Positions 1-12,831 of a stretch of 64,000 nucleotides of DNA are shown here, one piece after another. Source of the DNA: Callorhinus ursinus (Eukaryota > Chordata > Mammalia > Carnivora > Otariidae). Position 1 is the stretch's first letter. Each line of letters starts with the position of its first letter. Made by a program: the position numbers and the translations under genes. A model generated the notes under the pieces. It was not told where the DNA came from, did not search any database, and saw nothing but the letters and a program-made list of their open reading frames with translations. Location: assembly GCF_003265705.1 (NCBI RefSeq), contig NW_020312817.1:31459820-31523819 (forward strand), given 5' to 3'.

Positions 1-217
1 GTGTCTTTTATTTCTTTTTCTTGCCTAATTGCTCTGGCTAGGACTCCTAGTACTGTACTGAATAGTAGTGGCAAAAGCAGGCACTCTTGTCTCGTCCCTG
101 ATGTGAGAGGAAAAGCTTTCAGTCTTTCATCATTGAGTATGATGTTAGCTATGGGCTTCTCATATATGGCCTATATTATGTTGAGGTAGTTTCCTTCTAT
201 TGCTAGTTTTTTACACA

Positions 218-347
218 CTTTTTTTTAAGTAGGCTCCACACCCAGCATGGAGCCCAACATGGAGCTTGAACGCACAACCCTGAGATCAAGACCCAAACTG
301 AGACCAAGAGTCAGATGCTCAATCTACTGAGCCATGCAGGGACCCCG
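218..347 (-). mobile_element. Can-SINE (old, short type)
   Basis: A tRNA-derived SINE in reverse orientation with a diverged head (GAGCCATGCAGGGACCCC on the + strand). It is flanked by a 12-bp target-site duplication GTTTTTTACACA at 206-217 and 348-359. It is inserted in the old L1. Confidence 0.8.
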
Positions 348-2138
348 GTTTTTTACACATTTTCATCATGAAAGGGTGTTGAATATTGTCAAGTGCTTTT
401 TTCTGCACCAATTGAGATGGTCATTTGGTTTTTTTCCACCCTTAATTCTGTTAATGGTGTATCACATTGATTTTCATATGTTGGACCATCCTTGCATTCC
501 CGCTTGGTCATGGTGTATAATTGCTTTCAAATCCTGTTTGCTAGTATTTCTTTCGGGGTTTTTGTATCAATATTCATCAAAGATGTTGGTCTACTTTTCT
601 CTTCTTATAGTGTATTTGTACAGCTTTGGGATCAGGGTAATAATGACCTAATAGAATGAGTTGGGAAATGTTCCTTTCTCTTCAGTTTTTTGGGGAGTTT
701 GAGGAATACTGGTTAATTCCTTAAATGTTTGGTGGAATTCACCAGTGAAGCCATGTGGTCCTCGGCTTTCTTTTGTTAGGAGGTTTTTGATTACTGATTT
801 AGTCTCCTTACTAGTTAGATCTGTTCAGTTTTTCTGTTTCTTCCTAATTCAGTCTTGGTAGGTTGTATGTTTCTAGGAATTTGTTCATTTCATCTTGGTT
901 ATCCAATTTGTTGGCATATTATCCTTCATTGTACTCTCATAACCCTTTTTATTCCTGTAAAATGGATAGTGATATTCCTCTTTCATTTCTGTTTTTAATT
1001 ATTTGATTTTCTGTCCTTTTTTCTTAGTCTAGCTAAAGGTTTGTCAATTTTGTTGATCTTTTTGAAGAACCAACTCTTGGTTTCATTGATTTTCTTTCTT
1101 TTTTTTTTTAATTCTATATTTTCACTTCTGCTTTAATCTTTTTATTTCCTTTCTTTTGCTAGCTTTGGGTTTAGTTTGCTATTCTTTTTCTAGTTTCTTA
1201 AACTATAAATTTAAGTTGTTGATTTGATATCTTTTTAAAGATAGCATTTATAACTATAAATTCTCCTTTACCACTGCTTTCATTGCATCCTGTACATTTT
1301 GGTATACTCTGTTTTGCTTTCTTTTGATTCAAAATATTTTCTAATTTCCCTTGTGATTTATTCTTTGACTCATTTGTTGTTTAAGTGTGTTATTTAATTT
1401 CCACATATTTATGATTTTCTAGTTTTCCTTCTGCCATTGCTTTATACTTTCATTTCATTGAAGTCAGAAAAGATGCTTTGTGTGATTTTAATCCTTTAAA
1501 ATTCATAAGACTTGTTTTGTGATGTAATATATAATGTATGCTGGGGAATGTTCCATGTTCACTTGAGAAGAATGTGTATTCTTCTATTGTTGAGTGGAGT
1601 ATTCTGTATATGTTAAGTCAAATTGGTCTATAATGATATTCAAGTCCTCTGTTTGCTTATTGATCTTCTATCTGGTTGTTCTATCCATTGCTAAAGTGAG
1701 ATATTGAAATCTCCTACTATTATTATGTTACTGTTTGTTTCTCCCTTCAATTCTGTCAATGTTGGCTTCAAATATTTAGAACCTTTAATGTTTAGTGCAT
1801 ATATGTTTATTATAGTTAACATACTCATGGTGAATTGAATCTTTTATAATTATATAATGTCCTTCTTTGTCTCTTGTAAGTTTTTGACTTAAAATCATTT
1901 TGTTTGAGGCTGGTATAGCCAACGTTATTATTTAGATGAAGCATCTTTTTCATCTTTTTACTTTCAATTCAGATGTGTCTTCAGTTCTAAAGTGAATCTC
2001 TTATAGATAGCATAGAGGTCATCCTGATTTTTTAAATTTATTCTACCAACCTGTGCTTTTTTGATTGGAGAATTTAATCCGTTTACATTTAAATAATTAA
2101 TTAGTAATTTAAATGAATTACCAAATAATTACTAATTT

Positions 2139-2346
2139 GTTTTGTTAAAGATTTATTTGTTTATTTGAGAGAGAGAAAGTATGACTGGGGAAAGGGACAG
2201 AGGAAAAGAATCTCTAGCAGAACGTCCCCACCCCCCTGCCACGGAGCATGGAGCCCAACATGGGGCTGGATCTTACAACCCTGAGATCATGACCTGAGCT
2301 GAAATCAAGAGTCAGATACTTAACTGACTGAGCCATGCAGGCACCC
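2139..2346 (-). mobile_element. Can-SINE
   Basis: A reverse SINE with head complement GAGCCATGCAGGCACCCC and a GA-rich body. The 18-bp target-site duplication CCAAATAATTACTAATTT is at 2121-2138 and 2347-2364. Confidence 0.9.
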
Positions 2347-3850
2347 CCAAATAATTACTAATTTAAATTTATTAATAGAGAATAACTCACTACTGCCATT
2401 TTACTATTTGTTTTCTGTATGTCTTATGGATTTTTGGCCTTCATTTCCTCTGTTACTGCCTTCCTTTGTATTTACTTGATTTTTTGTAATGACATATTTT
2501 GGTTTACTTCTCAGTTCCTTTGGTGTGTATTCTGTAGATATTTTCTTTGTGTTTACCATGGGCATTGCATATAACATCCTAAAGCTATAGCAATGTATTT
2601 TAAACTGATACCAGCATAACTTCAATTGCATGCAAAAACTTCTCCTTTAACAGCTCCACCCATCATTTAGTTATTGATGTCACAAATTATATCTTTATAT
2701 ATTATGCAGCCATAAATAGATTTATCATTATTTTTTGCTTTTCTCTTTTAATACTGTAAAAGAATAAAAAGTGGAGTTATGAACCAGAATTACAATAATG
2801 CTGGTATTTATATTTATGCATGTATTTTGCTATGTCAGAAAACTTTATATTTTCGTATGGCTTCAAGTTGCTGCTAATGTCCTTTCATTTCAACTTGAAG
2901 GACTCTATCATTTCTTGTGGAACTGATCTAGAAGTAAAGAACCCCCTCAGCTTTTGTTTATCTGGGAATGTCTTAATTTCTCCCTTATTTTTGAAGGACA
3001 GTTTTTGCTGGATATAGAATTCTTGGTTGACAGTTTTTTTTTTCTTTCTTTCAGCACTTCAAATATATTATCCCACTGCCTTCAGGCCAGAAGATTTCTG
3101 CTGAGAAATCCATTGATAATCCTATGGGAGATCCCTTATATGTAATGAATAGTTATTCTCTTGCTGCCTTCAAGATTTTTAAGATTTGCCTTTAAGTTTC
3201 TACAGTTTGAGGATGTGTCTTAGTGTGGATTTCTTTGAATTTATCCTAGTTGGAATTCACTGAGCTTCTTACATTTGTATATCCACATCTTTCCTCAAAT
3301 TTGGGGAGTTTTTGGTCATTATTCCCCAAAATAAGCTCTCTATCCCTTTCTCTCTTCTTCTGGTATTCTAATAATATGTATATTGGTCTGGTTTATGTTA
3401 TTCCACAAAGTTTCTTAGGCTCTGTTCACTTTTCTTCATTTCTTTTTTTTTTTTAACTTTTTAGATTCAAGAATTTAAAATAATCTGTCTTCAAATTTGC
3501 TGATCCTTTATTCTGCTTGTTTGAGTATGTTGTTGATTCCCTCTAGTGAATTTTCCAAGTTACTTATTTTTTCAGCTCCAAAATTTGTTTGATTTTAAAA
3601 AATAGTTTCTAGCTCTTTGTTGGTATTCTCATTTTGTTCATATATTCTTTTCCTGATTTCCTTTTGTTCTCTCTACCATGTTTTCCTTTAGCTCTTTGAG
3701 TACACTTACAACAATTTTTGTTTTAAAATTGTTGTAAGTCTACAGCCTGTATTTCTTTAGAGTCAGGTTCTGGAAATGTATTTTGTTTATTTAAATAGTC
3801 CATTTTACCCTGTTTCTTTGTATGGTTTGTGATCTTTTGTTGCACATTTT

Positions 3851-3985
3851 GGGGTGGCTGGGTGGCTCAGTCAGTTAAGTGTCTGACTCTTGATCTCAGC
3901 TCAGGTCTTGATTTTGGGGTCATGAGGTCAAGCCCCACATTGAGCTCCATGCTGGGCATGGAGTCTACCTAAAAAAAAGAAAAGA
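3851..3985 (+). mobile_element. Can-SINE (short type without CT-rich tail)
   Basis: The head GGCTGGGTGGCTCAGTCAG (A box) and a B-box-like GTCAAGCCCC are followed by CATGGAGTCTACC and an A-rich tail. The target-site duplication is not clear. Confidence 0.8.
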
Positions 3986-3989
3986 AAAT

Positions 3990-4735
3990 TACATACTTGA
4001 AAAAACAGCCATATATCCTCCCTTTGTAGATTGGCTCCATGCAGCGGAAGACCCTCACTAATTAGCCCAGTGTGAGGGCTTAAGGACTTCTCAGGTCTTT
4101 TCTAGGCATTAGTTTTCCCTGGGCCCGTGTGTGTGTGTTTTCCCCTAATTATCCCATATAGCTGACTGTTTTTAAATATCTTAATTTCAGTGAGTCTTAC
4201 TGCTGTTCTTAGATGTCTCATTGTATTCCTCTCCCCATAATCTCTTGTACTAAGGCACCCAGGAGTTTGCAGTCCCCCTCTAATTCTCACATGCCACAGT
4301 GCCTGCCACTGCTTTCAGTGACCTTCAACCTGATATCCAAATGATACCTTCATTTCTGTCTGAGCTCTGAGGCAAGTAAAGCAGAAGACAGTCTCTCAGG
4401 AAGCTATTAGACATGCCAGAACATTGCAAATAAGATCCACTCTTTCTCTTCTGTCCCAAGGGAGGAGCTGGGAATTGCAAACTTCTCATCAATACTATAA
4501 TGCCAGGGAGGGGTGAGGCAAGGGTGAACAAAAACAGCATGAAGTTTCCTACCATTTTGAGTATGGTTTTTTCTTGATTTGGCATTCACTTGGTTGCTGC
4601 AAATCCTTGACTAGCTTCTAAATCTCCCATGAAGCTGTTTCATTCTCTCTATTGTCCATCTAGTGTTTCCATGTAGGAATGAGGGCCTATAGCTTCCTCT
4701 CCACCATCTTGCTGACATCAGTCTCTCTTGGCATG
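3990..4735 (-). mobile_element. Probable 5' UTR of the same old L1
   Basis: This stretch lies just beyond the L1 ORF1-like region and ends near CTCCACCATCTTGCTGACATC, which resembles the start of old L1M 5' UTRs. There are no intact frames. The call is from position and this phrase only. Confidence 0.4.
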
Positions 4736-4740
4736 TATGT

Positions 4741-5390
4741 TTTGAAAAGAAGAAAAAAAAAGTTGGGGGAAGTGAGGTATTGGATAAGGCCGAGCAAAAG
4801 GAACTGAATCAGGGTGCCTGATACGGCGAGATGGCGCAGTACTGTAACCAGACATGTTTTTGCCTAGTCTGATGGAACTCACCACGGATTGACTTTTGTA
4901 AATACACTACTTTATTTTCGTAGAAAATAATGTCATTTTCTCTTTAAATAGTGCAATGATACCTTCAGAGATGCTATTGTTGCTATTGAAGCAAGTAATT
5001 GATTATGCAGAAGAAATGAAGGGATAGGGGAAATGGCATAGTTCTTATTCAAATTGGGGGCAGAAAATAGGGCCAGAAAAGTACATGAAGTTGCAAATGT
5101 TTGTAAGTAAATTTGACATTTTAGGGTGAATCTCTCCAGACCTGCTAAAAGAGTGTTGGAAAATTCTGTTTGACATCAGATAATCTATGAATTGCCTTTC
5201 TTTTTTTTTTTGGCCCCTGTACAAATCTCAGCTTTAACCCAAAATTAATACATATGTTTGATTTTCCCATGCCTATTTAGATATGCCCTATTTATAAAAT
5301 TTGCTTTTAATAAAACTTTCTTATAATTTTTGATAAATGTGCAGTTATAAGTAGAAGATTCCTGTCCAAAGTAGGAAAACAGTTTCCCCA
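4741..5390. other. Intron, nothing recognised
   Basis: AT-rich sequence without a credible gene or a repeat I can name. Confidence 0.5.
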
Positions 5391-5439
5391 CACTTGAGTG
5401 TTTCTAAATGTGGGGAAGAGACTAACTTAATGTTCTCTT

Positions 5440-6830
5440 CTGTTTTATTGGCCAGTTTGTCTACTGTTAATGTCAGTACCACTCTGACTTCTTATAGCTT
5501 TATCCTTTATGCTATAGTCCTGATAGCTATTATTTATAAGTGTCTTTGCTCTTCTTGTACTTGCCCTTCCATATTAATTTTAGAGTCAGGTAAGTTCCAT
5601 AGGAAAAACCATTGTGGTTTTGGCTGGAATTGCATTAAAGTGTAGTTAAATTTGGGGTCATGTGAAATTTGTTTAATGTTAAGTTTTTCTATCCATGGAT
5701 ATAGTATCTTTGTCCATTTATTTAGGTATTCTTTAATGTCCTCAAAGAATATTTTTAAATTTTCTATAAAAAGATAAAATAAAAAACATAAAACTATGTG
5801 GAATTTTTTCCCTAGGTACTGTGTATTTTTCCTGTAAATGTTACATTTTATGAAATTACATTCTCTAGGGTTGCCTGGGTGGCTCAGTCAGTTAAGCATC
5901 TGCCTTCGGCTCAGGTCATGATTCCAGGGTCCTTGGATCGAGTCTCGCGTCAGGCTCCCTGCTTGGCAGGGAGCCTGCTTCTCCCTCTACTGCTGATCCT
6001 TTTGTGCTTGCTCTCTCTCTCTGACAAATAAATAAATAAAACCTTTAAAAAAAAAAAATTACATTCTCTAACTTGTTTTATAGATATAAGGACATGATTG
6101 ATTTTCAAAAACTGATCCTAAGTATTGATTAACTTTATTTACTTATCTGTAAATTTTGATAGGATTTTTATTCTATTGCATAAACTTCAAATAAAAATAG
6201 TTCTATTTCTTCTTTCCCAATTCTTATAATTTTTGTTTTCTTTTAATATTGTGCTAACCTGTAGTACATTGTTGAATAGAAGCAACAATATTGAACATCC
6301 CTTTCTATTTCTTATTTTAAGGAGAATGCTTCTAATTTTTCATCATTAAGTGTGAAATGTATAATAGTTTTGGCATATAACCTTGTGTTCAGAAATCCCC
6401 TTCTACTCCTTGTTCATGGGTTTGCTATTTCTTTGTCCTAAAATGGAGCTGAATTTATTGAGAAAAAAATCTGTAATCACTGAAATGATCATGTATTGTT
6501 CTCATTCTATCTGTTGTGCTAAAGAAATGTTCTCATGTTAAACTGTGCTTGTAATTCCTGGGAGAAATCCAGTTTGGTTATGATGCATTCTTTCATGTTT
6601 GTTATAATTTTTTGAAATTTTTGATGTCTTTGATATCTTTGGTTGATATTTTTACATCTATATTTATGTGTAAAATTGGTCTGTATTTCTTATACTATCC
6701 TTATTTGATTTTGGTGTCAGTTTTACCAGCTTCAAAAAATGAGCTGAGGGGTATTCCCTGTATTTGAATTTCTTGGAAGAATTTGGGTAAATCTGATTCT
6801 TTGGATATTTGGTAGAGCCTGAGAGAAATG
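5440..6830 (-). mobile_element. Old L1 ORF2 fragment, antisense
   Basis: The + strand carries antisense L1 ORF2 phrases such as CTTTATGCTATAGTCCTGAT and GGAATTGCATTAAA, heavily mutated, continuing to a pyrimidine microsatellite at 6832. A SINE at 5868-6055 interrupts it. Confidence 0.65.
5868..6055 (+). mobile_element. Can-SINE
   Basis: Forward SINE (GGTTGCCTGGGTGGCTCAG head, AATAAATAAAACCTTT-poly(A) tail). The 15-bp duplication AAATTACATTCTCTA is at 5853-5867 and 6056-6070. Confidence 0.92.
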
Positions 6831-6831
6831 A

Positions 6832-6894
6832 TCTGTCTCTCGATCTCTGTCTCTGTCTCTGTCTCTCTCGCTCTCTGTGTGTGTGTGTGTGTGT
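6832..6894. repeat. (TCTG/TCTC)n-(GT)n microsatellite
   Basis: A CT-rich tract grading into a GT run, between two old L1 fragments. The peptides it encodes are compositional artefacts. Confidence 0.85.
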
Positions 6895-8744
6895 TGAAAT
6901 AGATATACACATTCTGGTTTAATTTATTTAATGTCTATAGGAATATTCACATTTTTGTTCTTTTTTCTTATAAAAATAAAATCTTTATTGATATATTCTT
7001 CATATGCTGTATAATTCACCCCTTTAAAGTGTACAATTTGGTGGGGTTTAGTTTATTCACAGAATTAGTTGTATAGCCATCACCGCTATCTAATTTCCAA
7101 ACACTTTCATCACTCAAAAAAAAGCCGTGTACCCTGTATCCACTCATTCTCTATCTCTCCTCATCCCCAGGCCCTGTCAACCATTATTCTTACTTTCTGT
7201 TTCCATGGCTTTGCTTATCCTGTACATTTCACAAAGTGGAATCTTAAAATATGTGGCCTTTCACTAAGCATAATATGTTCAAGGTCCATTCATGTTGTAT
7301 CATCCAACAGTACTTCATTCCTTTGTGTTACCAAATAACATCCCATTGTCGACTCATTTTGGTTACCCATTCATCAGATGAAGAGCATTTGGGTTATTTT
7401 CATTCTTTGGCTATTATGAATAAAGTTTCTATGTACATTCCTATACAGGTTTTTGTGTGGACATAGGTTTTTCAGTTCTCTTGGATGTGTACTTAGGAGT
7501 GTAATTGCTGAGTCATATGATAACTCTATGTCAAGCATTTTGAGGAACTACTGAATTGTTTTCCAAACTTAATGCACCATTTTATCCCATTAGCAATGCA
7601 GGAGGGTTCCAGTTTTTCCACATCTTTGTCAACAGTTGTTATTGTCTCTTTTATTTTAGCCATCCTAGAAGGTGTGAAGTGATAATTCATTGTGGTTTTG
7701 ATTTGCATTTCACTAATGACTAATATTGAGCATCTCTTCATGTGTTCTTTGGCCATTTGTTATCATCTTTTGATGAGATATCTATTTACTCCTTTTTCCA
7801 TTTTTAAATTGAATTATTTGTCTTTTTATTATTGAATTGTAAATTCATCTGTATACTTGTTAGATATACGTCAGTATATTTGTCAGTATACTTGTTAGAT
7901 ATATGTCAGTATATTTGATTTGTAAGTATTTTCTTCCATTTTTGAATTATCTTTTCATTTTCTTGAAGAAAATTTCCTTTAAGCACAAAAGTTTAAAATT
8001 TTGTAAAATCTATTTTATCTATTTTTTCTTTTGTCACCTGTGCTAGACCATTGCCTAGTCCATGATCACAAATATATTTACTCCTGTGTTTTCTTCTAAG
8101 AGTTTTATAATTTTAGCTCTTACATTTAGGTTTTTGATCCATTTTGAGTTAATGTTTATATATGGTGTGAGGTAAAGGTCCAACTTCATTCTTCTGCATG
8201 TGGATATCTATTTGGCCCAGTACCATTTGTTGAAAATAAAATTGTATCCTCCACTAAGTTGTCTTGGTATTCTTGTCAAAACAAATTGACTGTAAACATA
8301 AAGGTTTATTTCTGGACTCTAAATTCTTAATAGGTCCTTAATCCCTATTCCATGTCTATCATCCTTATGCCAGTATTGTCTTGACTACTGTGGCTTTATA
8401 GTAAATTTTGAAATCTGGAAGTGTGAATTCTCTAACTTTATTCCTCTTTTACAACATTATTTTGGCTGTATTGCGTCCCTTGCATTTCTACATGAGATTT
8501 AGGATCAGCTTGTCAATTTCTGGGGGAAAATGTTGTCAGCAGAGATTTAATAGAAATTACTTTGAACCTGTAGATAAATTGGGGGAATGCTGCCATCATA
8601 ACAACTAAATCTTCTGATTCATGAGCATGAGACTTCATGTACTTAGATCCTATTCTTTAATTTCAGCAATGTTTGATAGTTTACAGTATATAAGTCTTGC
8701 ACATATTTTGTTAAATTCAATCCTAAGAATTTTATTCTTTTTTT

Positions 8745-8928
8745 TAAAGATTTTATTTATTTATTTGACAGAGAGAGACACAGCGAGAGAGGGAACACAA
8801 GTAGGGGAAGTGGGAGAAGCAGGCTTCCTGCGGAGCAGGGAGCCTGATGTGGGGCTCGATCCCAGGACCCTCGGATCATGACCTGAGCCGAAGGCAGATG
8901 CTTAACGACTGAGCCACCCAGGCGTCCC
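8745..8928 (-). mobile_element. Can-SINE (younger of two at one site)
   Basis: Reverse SINE, well preserved (GAGCCACCCAGGCGTCCC on the + strand). The duplication GAATTTTATTCTTTTTT is at 8728-8744 and 8929-8945. Confidence 0.92.
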
Positions 8929-8945
8929 GAATTTTATTCTTTTTT

Positions 8946-9162
8946 AAAAAGAGTATTTATTTATTAGAGAAAGGGAAAAAGGGAGAGAGATAGAGAAGGC
9001 ATGCACATGAGTGGGGAGAGGGGCAGAGGGAGAGAATCTCAAGTAGACTCCCTGTTGAGCGCAGAACCTGACCTGGGGCTTGATCTCACCACCCATGAGA
9101 TCATGACCTGAGCCAAAATCATGAGTCTGACACCCAACTGACTGAGCCAGCCACATGCCCCA
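8946..9162 (-). mobile_element. Can-SINE (older of two at one site)
   Basis: A more diverged reverse SINE. Its flanks are GAATTTTATTCTTTTTT at 8929-8945 and GAATTTTATTTTTTTTT at 9163-9179, the same target later reused by the neighbouring SINE. Confidence 0.88.
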
Positions 9163-9632
9163 GAATTTTATTTTTTTTTAATAATATTATAAGTGAAATT
9201 GTTTTCTTCTTTTCATTTTTGTATTGTTCATTGCTAGATGTATAGAAATACAATTTACTTTTATAAGTTGATCTTGTATTTTGCAATCTTGTTGAACTTG
9301 TTTATTAGTTCTAATAGCTTTTTATGGATTTATTAGGATTTTATATGAACAAGATGATGTCAAATGTGATTAGAGATAACTTTACTTCTTTCCAATCTGG
9401 GCACTTTTTATTTCATTTTCTGGACGAATTGATTGGTTTCTCCTTGAGCAGTTTTAGCCAATTATTATTTTTCTAGGTGGTTGTCTTTCATTTCAAAGTT
9501 TAAATTTATTATAAAATTGTTCATCATAGTCTGTTATTTAAATCTATGTTCTATCTTTAGTAACAATGGTTCTTTGTTTCATTCCTGATGCTGTTTATAA
9601 TGACTTCTGCTTTTCTTTCTTACATTCTTTTA

Positions 9633-9815
9633 AATCTTTTTTTTTTTTTTGAGAGAGAGAGAATGAGAGATAGAGAGCATGAGAGGGAAGAGGGTCAGAG
9701 GGGAAGCAGACTCCCTGCTGAGCAGGAAGCCTGATGTGGGACTCGATCCCAGGACTCCAGGATCATGACCTGAGCCGAAGGCAGTCGCTTAACCAACTGA
9801 GCCACCCAGGCGCCC
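9633..9815 (-). mobile_element. Can-SINE
   Basis: Reverse SINE with a 15-bp duplication TCTTACATTCTTTTA at 9618-9632 and 9816-9830. Confidence 0.93.
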
Positions 9816-9830
9816 TCTTACATTCTTTTA

Positions 9831-11160
9831 TGTATGAGATATATCTTTTTAAAATTCTTTTTAAACTTTATGAAATACAGAATACATGTGGAAAAGCATA
9901 CAAATAACAAGTACACAGATGGATTTTCAAACTGAATACAGTGGTAAAGTCAGCACCCAGATTTAGAGACAGAATATTATTAGTACCTCAGATATTCCCA
10001 ACATGCCGTCATCCAGTCACTCCCTGGCACCAAGAGGATAACCCATCTTGATTTCCAAATGCATACATTAGTTAAAATTATGTTTCTACTTTATCTAAAT
10101 GAAATAATACACTACATACTCCTTTGTGTCTAGCTTCTCTCAGTTGATATTAGCTTGTGATACTCATCCATTTTGTTGTGTGTGGTTGAAGGCCATTTAT
10201 CCTCACTACTAACTACTCTTCCACTGTGTTAATATACCACAATATGTAAGCTTCCTATTCCTTTTTTTTTTTTAATTTTATTATGTTAGTCACCATACAA
10301 CACATCATTAGTTTTTGGTGTGGAAGCTTCCTATTCCTAATAGGCATTTGGTACTTTCCCGTTATGGACTATTCTGATTGGATAAACATATGTAGACATT
10401 TCTTTTGGGTATATACCTGGGAGCGAAATGACTAGATCCGTAGAGTATGTGTATGCCAGCTTAGGATATATTGCCAAACATATTTCCAAAGTGGTTGTTC
10501 TAATTTATGCTCCCATTGGCTATATATAAGAGCTCCGTTGGCTCCAAATCCTCAAAAACTTTTGGTATTTTTTGTCTTTTCATTTTAGCCATTCTAGTGG
10601 GCACGTAGATGGAAATGTTTCAATTATTTTTAAATTTGGAGGTTTTCTCACCTACTTTTTAGTGGTGATTTTAAATTAGTTGCATTGTGAACAGAGAATA
10701 TGTTCTACACAACAGATTGCTACCATTTGTGGCGTGCTTTGTGACCTTGTATATGTGGCTGTTTTCATAGATATGTCATAGATATGACGTTGTTTTCCAG
10801 GGGCTCAATGTCTAGTTCTGTATATGTTAGTTGGATTTGAGCTTGTTAATTTTGGCATTTAAATTGTATCCTTACTTTTTCTTATACTTTATCAATTACT
10901 TAGAATGTTGTATTAAAAATCTCCCATTCTGACAGTAGATTCAATTCCTCTTTGTATATGTTAATTTATGTTTTCTGTGTATCTGAGACTTGTGTTTTTA
11001 GACGCATAGAAGTCTAAAACTGCTCTTTCTTTATCATAAATTAAACCATTTAGTGTTGGTGTCCCTCTTTAAATTTAATGCTTTTTGCTCTAAAGAATAT
11101 TATGTCTGATATTAAACTAGTTACTTCCTTTTGGTTATCATTTTCTTATTCTATCTCAGG
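9831..11160 (-). mobile_element. Old L1-like sequence, antisense
   Basis: Degraded L1 3'-UTR and ORF2-like phrases on the - strand (for example the GTTGCATTGTGAACAGAGAA region at about 10680). Boundaries and subfamily are uncertain. A tiny L1 end is inserted at 10263-10323. Confidence 0.5.
10263..10323 (-). mobile_element. Extremely 5'-truncated L1 3' end (about 60 bp)
   Basis: Poly(T) followed by the terminal bases of carnivore L1 (ATGTTAGTCACCATACA...), the same sequence as the ends at 16900 and 59100. It is bounded by the direct repeat AAGCTTCCTATTCCT at 10248-10262 and 10324-10338. Confidence 0.88.
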
Positions 11161-11399
11161 TACATAGAATTGGATTAAAAACTACTTTTAGCTCTTACAA
11201 ACTCTAGGGACTGGTCCATGCATGTGCCACTTTTATTCATTTAGCTAGTTATTATGAATAATGTAAAAGCATCCATGAAACTACCTCCTAAAACAGAGAA
11301 AGGACCTAGACAATATTCCTCATCAAACCATTTGGCTCCCATGCCTTCCCTCATCTGAAGGTAACGGTTACCTTATATGTATAATCTATATTGTTCATT

Positions 11400-12830
11400 C
11401 CTTCCTTTTTTAATAATATCATTTTATTACAGGTGTGTGTATATTCCTTAAGATGCACATTTAATTTTGATTGTTTTTATGGAAAGGGGATTGTGTTGTA
11501 TATAGTTTTAAGAGCTTATTTTTCTGCTTAATAATAAGTTTTTAAGATTCCTTCATATTTTGCACATCACTGTATTTCTCTCATTTTGATTGTTGTATAA
11601 TATTCAATCACTCTTTGGTGGGCATTTGGGTTGTTTCCTGGTTTTTGCTATTTGAAAGTACTACTGTCTCTATTTTACATATCTTTTTTTGCACATATGC
11701 AAGAGACCAAGTTACTGGGTCCTAGGGCATGTGAAAGTTCACTATTAAAAGATAACTCCAAAGTGCTTTCCCAACTGGGTTCACCAGTTTGGATTCACAT
11801 CAGATCCTGTCAATTAACTTCATCCCCAGCATTTGGTATTGTCAGACTTTTCATGTAATGTCTCTCTGTGGTCTTTATTTGTATTTCTCTAATTGCTAGT
11901 GAACATTGAACATCTTTTCTTATGTTTATTGACTATATGTATTTTCTCATTTGAGAAAGTCTATTTATATCTCTCAAGCATATTTCTATTGAGTTCACTG
12001 CGTCTTTTGTTATCTAATTTTAGGAAAGCTTTTATGTGTTCTTGATGTCAATGTTCTCCATGTGGGTGTGTTGCAAAACATCTATTCCTGGTTTTTAATT
12101 TGTGTTCTTATATTTTTGAAATTGTCTTTTGATTAGCAGCAGTTTTTCATTTTAATATAGCTAAACTGATTAGTCATTCATAATTAATCATTTATAGTTA
12201 ATGCTTTCCTATCTTGGTTAAGAAAATTTTTTGCTCCTGAATGCCTGGGTGGCTCAGCCTGTTAAGCGTCTGCCTTTGGCTCAGGTCATGATCCCAGGGT
12301 CCTGGGATTGAGTCCCACATTGGGCTTCTTGGTCTACAGGGAGCCTGCTTCTCCCTCTGCCTGCCATTCCCCCTGTTTGTGCTCTGTCTATCTCTTTCTG
12401 ACAAAAAAAAAAAAAATAGAATCTTAAATAAAAAAAGAAAAAAAATTTTTGCTCCAAAGACTGAAAGATATTCATTCACCTATAGTTTCTACTTAGAGTT
12501 TAGAAAATTATTTTTAACACTTAATTCCTTTTATCATCCAGAGTTATTTTTATAATATTATATGGTAGAGATTCAATTTCATTGTTTTCCATAGGAATAA
12601 CCATTTTTTTTCCTGGCCATTCCCTTACTTTCCCAGTGATCCGACAGGCCAACTCCATCATGCACCACCTCTCCATAAATATATGGATCTGCTTCTGCCC
12701 TTTTATTTCATCAGTCGCTTATCTGTTCTTGTATTCATAGCATACTGGCTTGTATTTTAAAAGAATCACTCTGCCTATTATCATATAACTTTCAAGAGAT
12801 TTGATCATTATTTATTATTTCTGAATTTTA
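11400..12830 (-). mobile_element. Old L1 3' end and ORF2 remnants, antisense
   Basis: Recognisable antisense L1 3'-UTR (TTGGTGGGCATTTGGGTTGT at about 11615) and ORF2 remnants lead up to RMDN2 window exon 1. A SINE at 12238-12441 interrupts it. The part after 12460 is poorly preserved. Confidence 0.55.
12238..12441 (+). mobile_element. Can-SINE
   Basis: Forward SINE, head ATGCCTGGGTGGCTCAG, A-rich tail. The duplication is AAAATTTTTTGCTCC at 12223-12237, with the other copy near 12442-12455 one T shorter. Confidence 0.88.
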
Positions 12831-12831
12831 G

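Larger units (their letters stand above)
1..3840 (-). mobile_element. Old L1 (L1M-type), antisense, ORF2 through ORF1/5' region
   Basis: Read on the - strand, 1-2100 is L1 ORF2 from the reverse transcriptase region back to the ORF2 start (about 2040-2090). Continuing upstream, 2360-3840 resembles the ORF1/5' part of old mammalian L1. Every frame is broken. SINEs at 218-347 and 2139-2346 interrupt it, so it is older than they are. The identification rests on recognisable antisense L1 phrases; subfamily not assigned. Confidence 0.75.
6970..9630 (-). mobile_element. Old L1, antisense, 3' UTR and ORF2 part
   Basis: It begins with the common L1M 3'-end phrase (TAATTCACCCCTTTAAAGTG, antisense) and continues through the 3' UTR into degraded ORF2. 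SINEs at 8745-8928 and 8946-9162 interrupt it. The junction with the next old fragment near 9640-9830 is obscured by another SINE. Confidence 0.7.

Noticed and set aside
1..12831. Search for the N-terminal RMDN2 exon
   Set aside because: No splice-flanked block resembling the membrane anchor or coiled coil was seen; the region is nearly all L1 and SINE.
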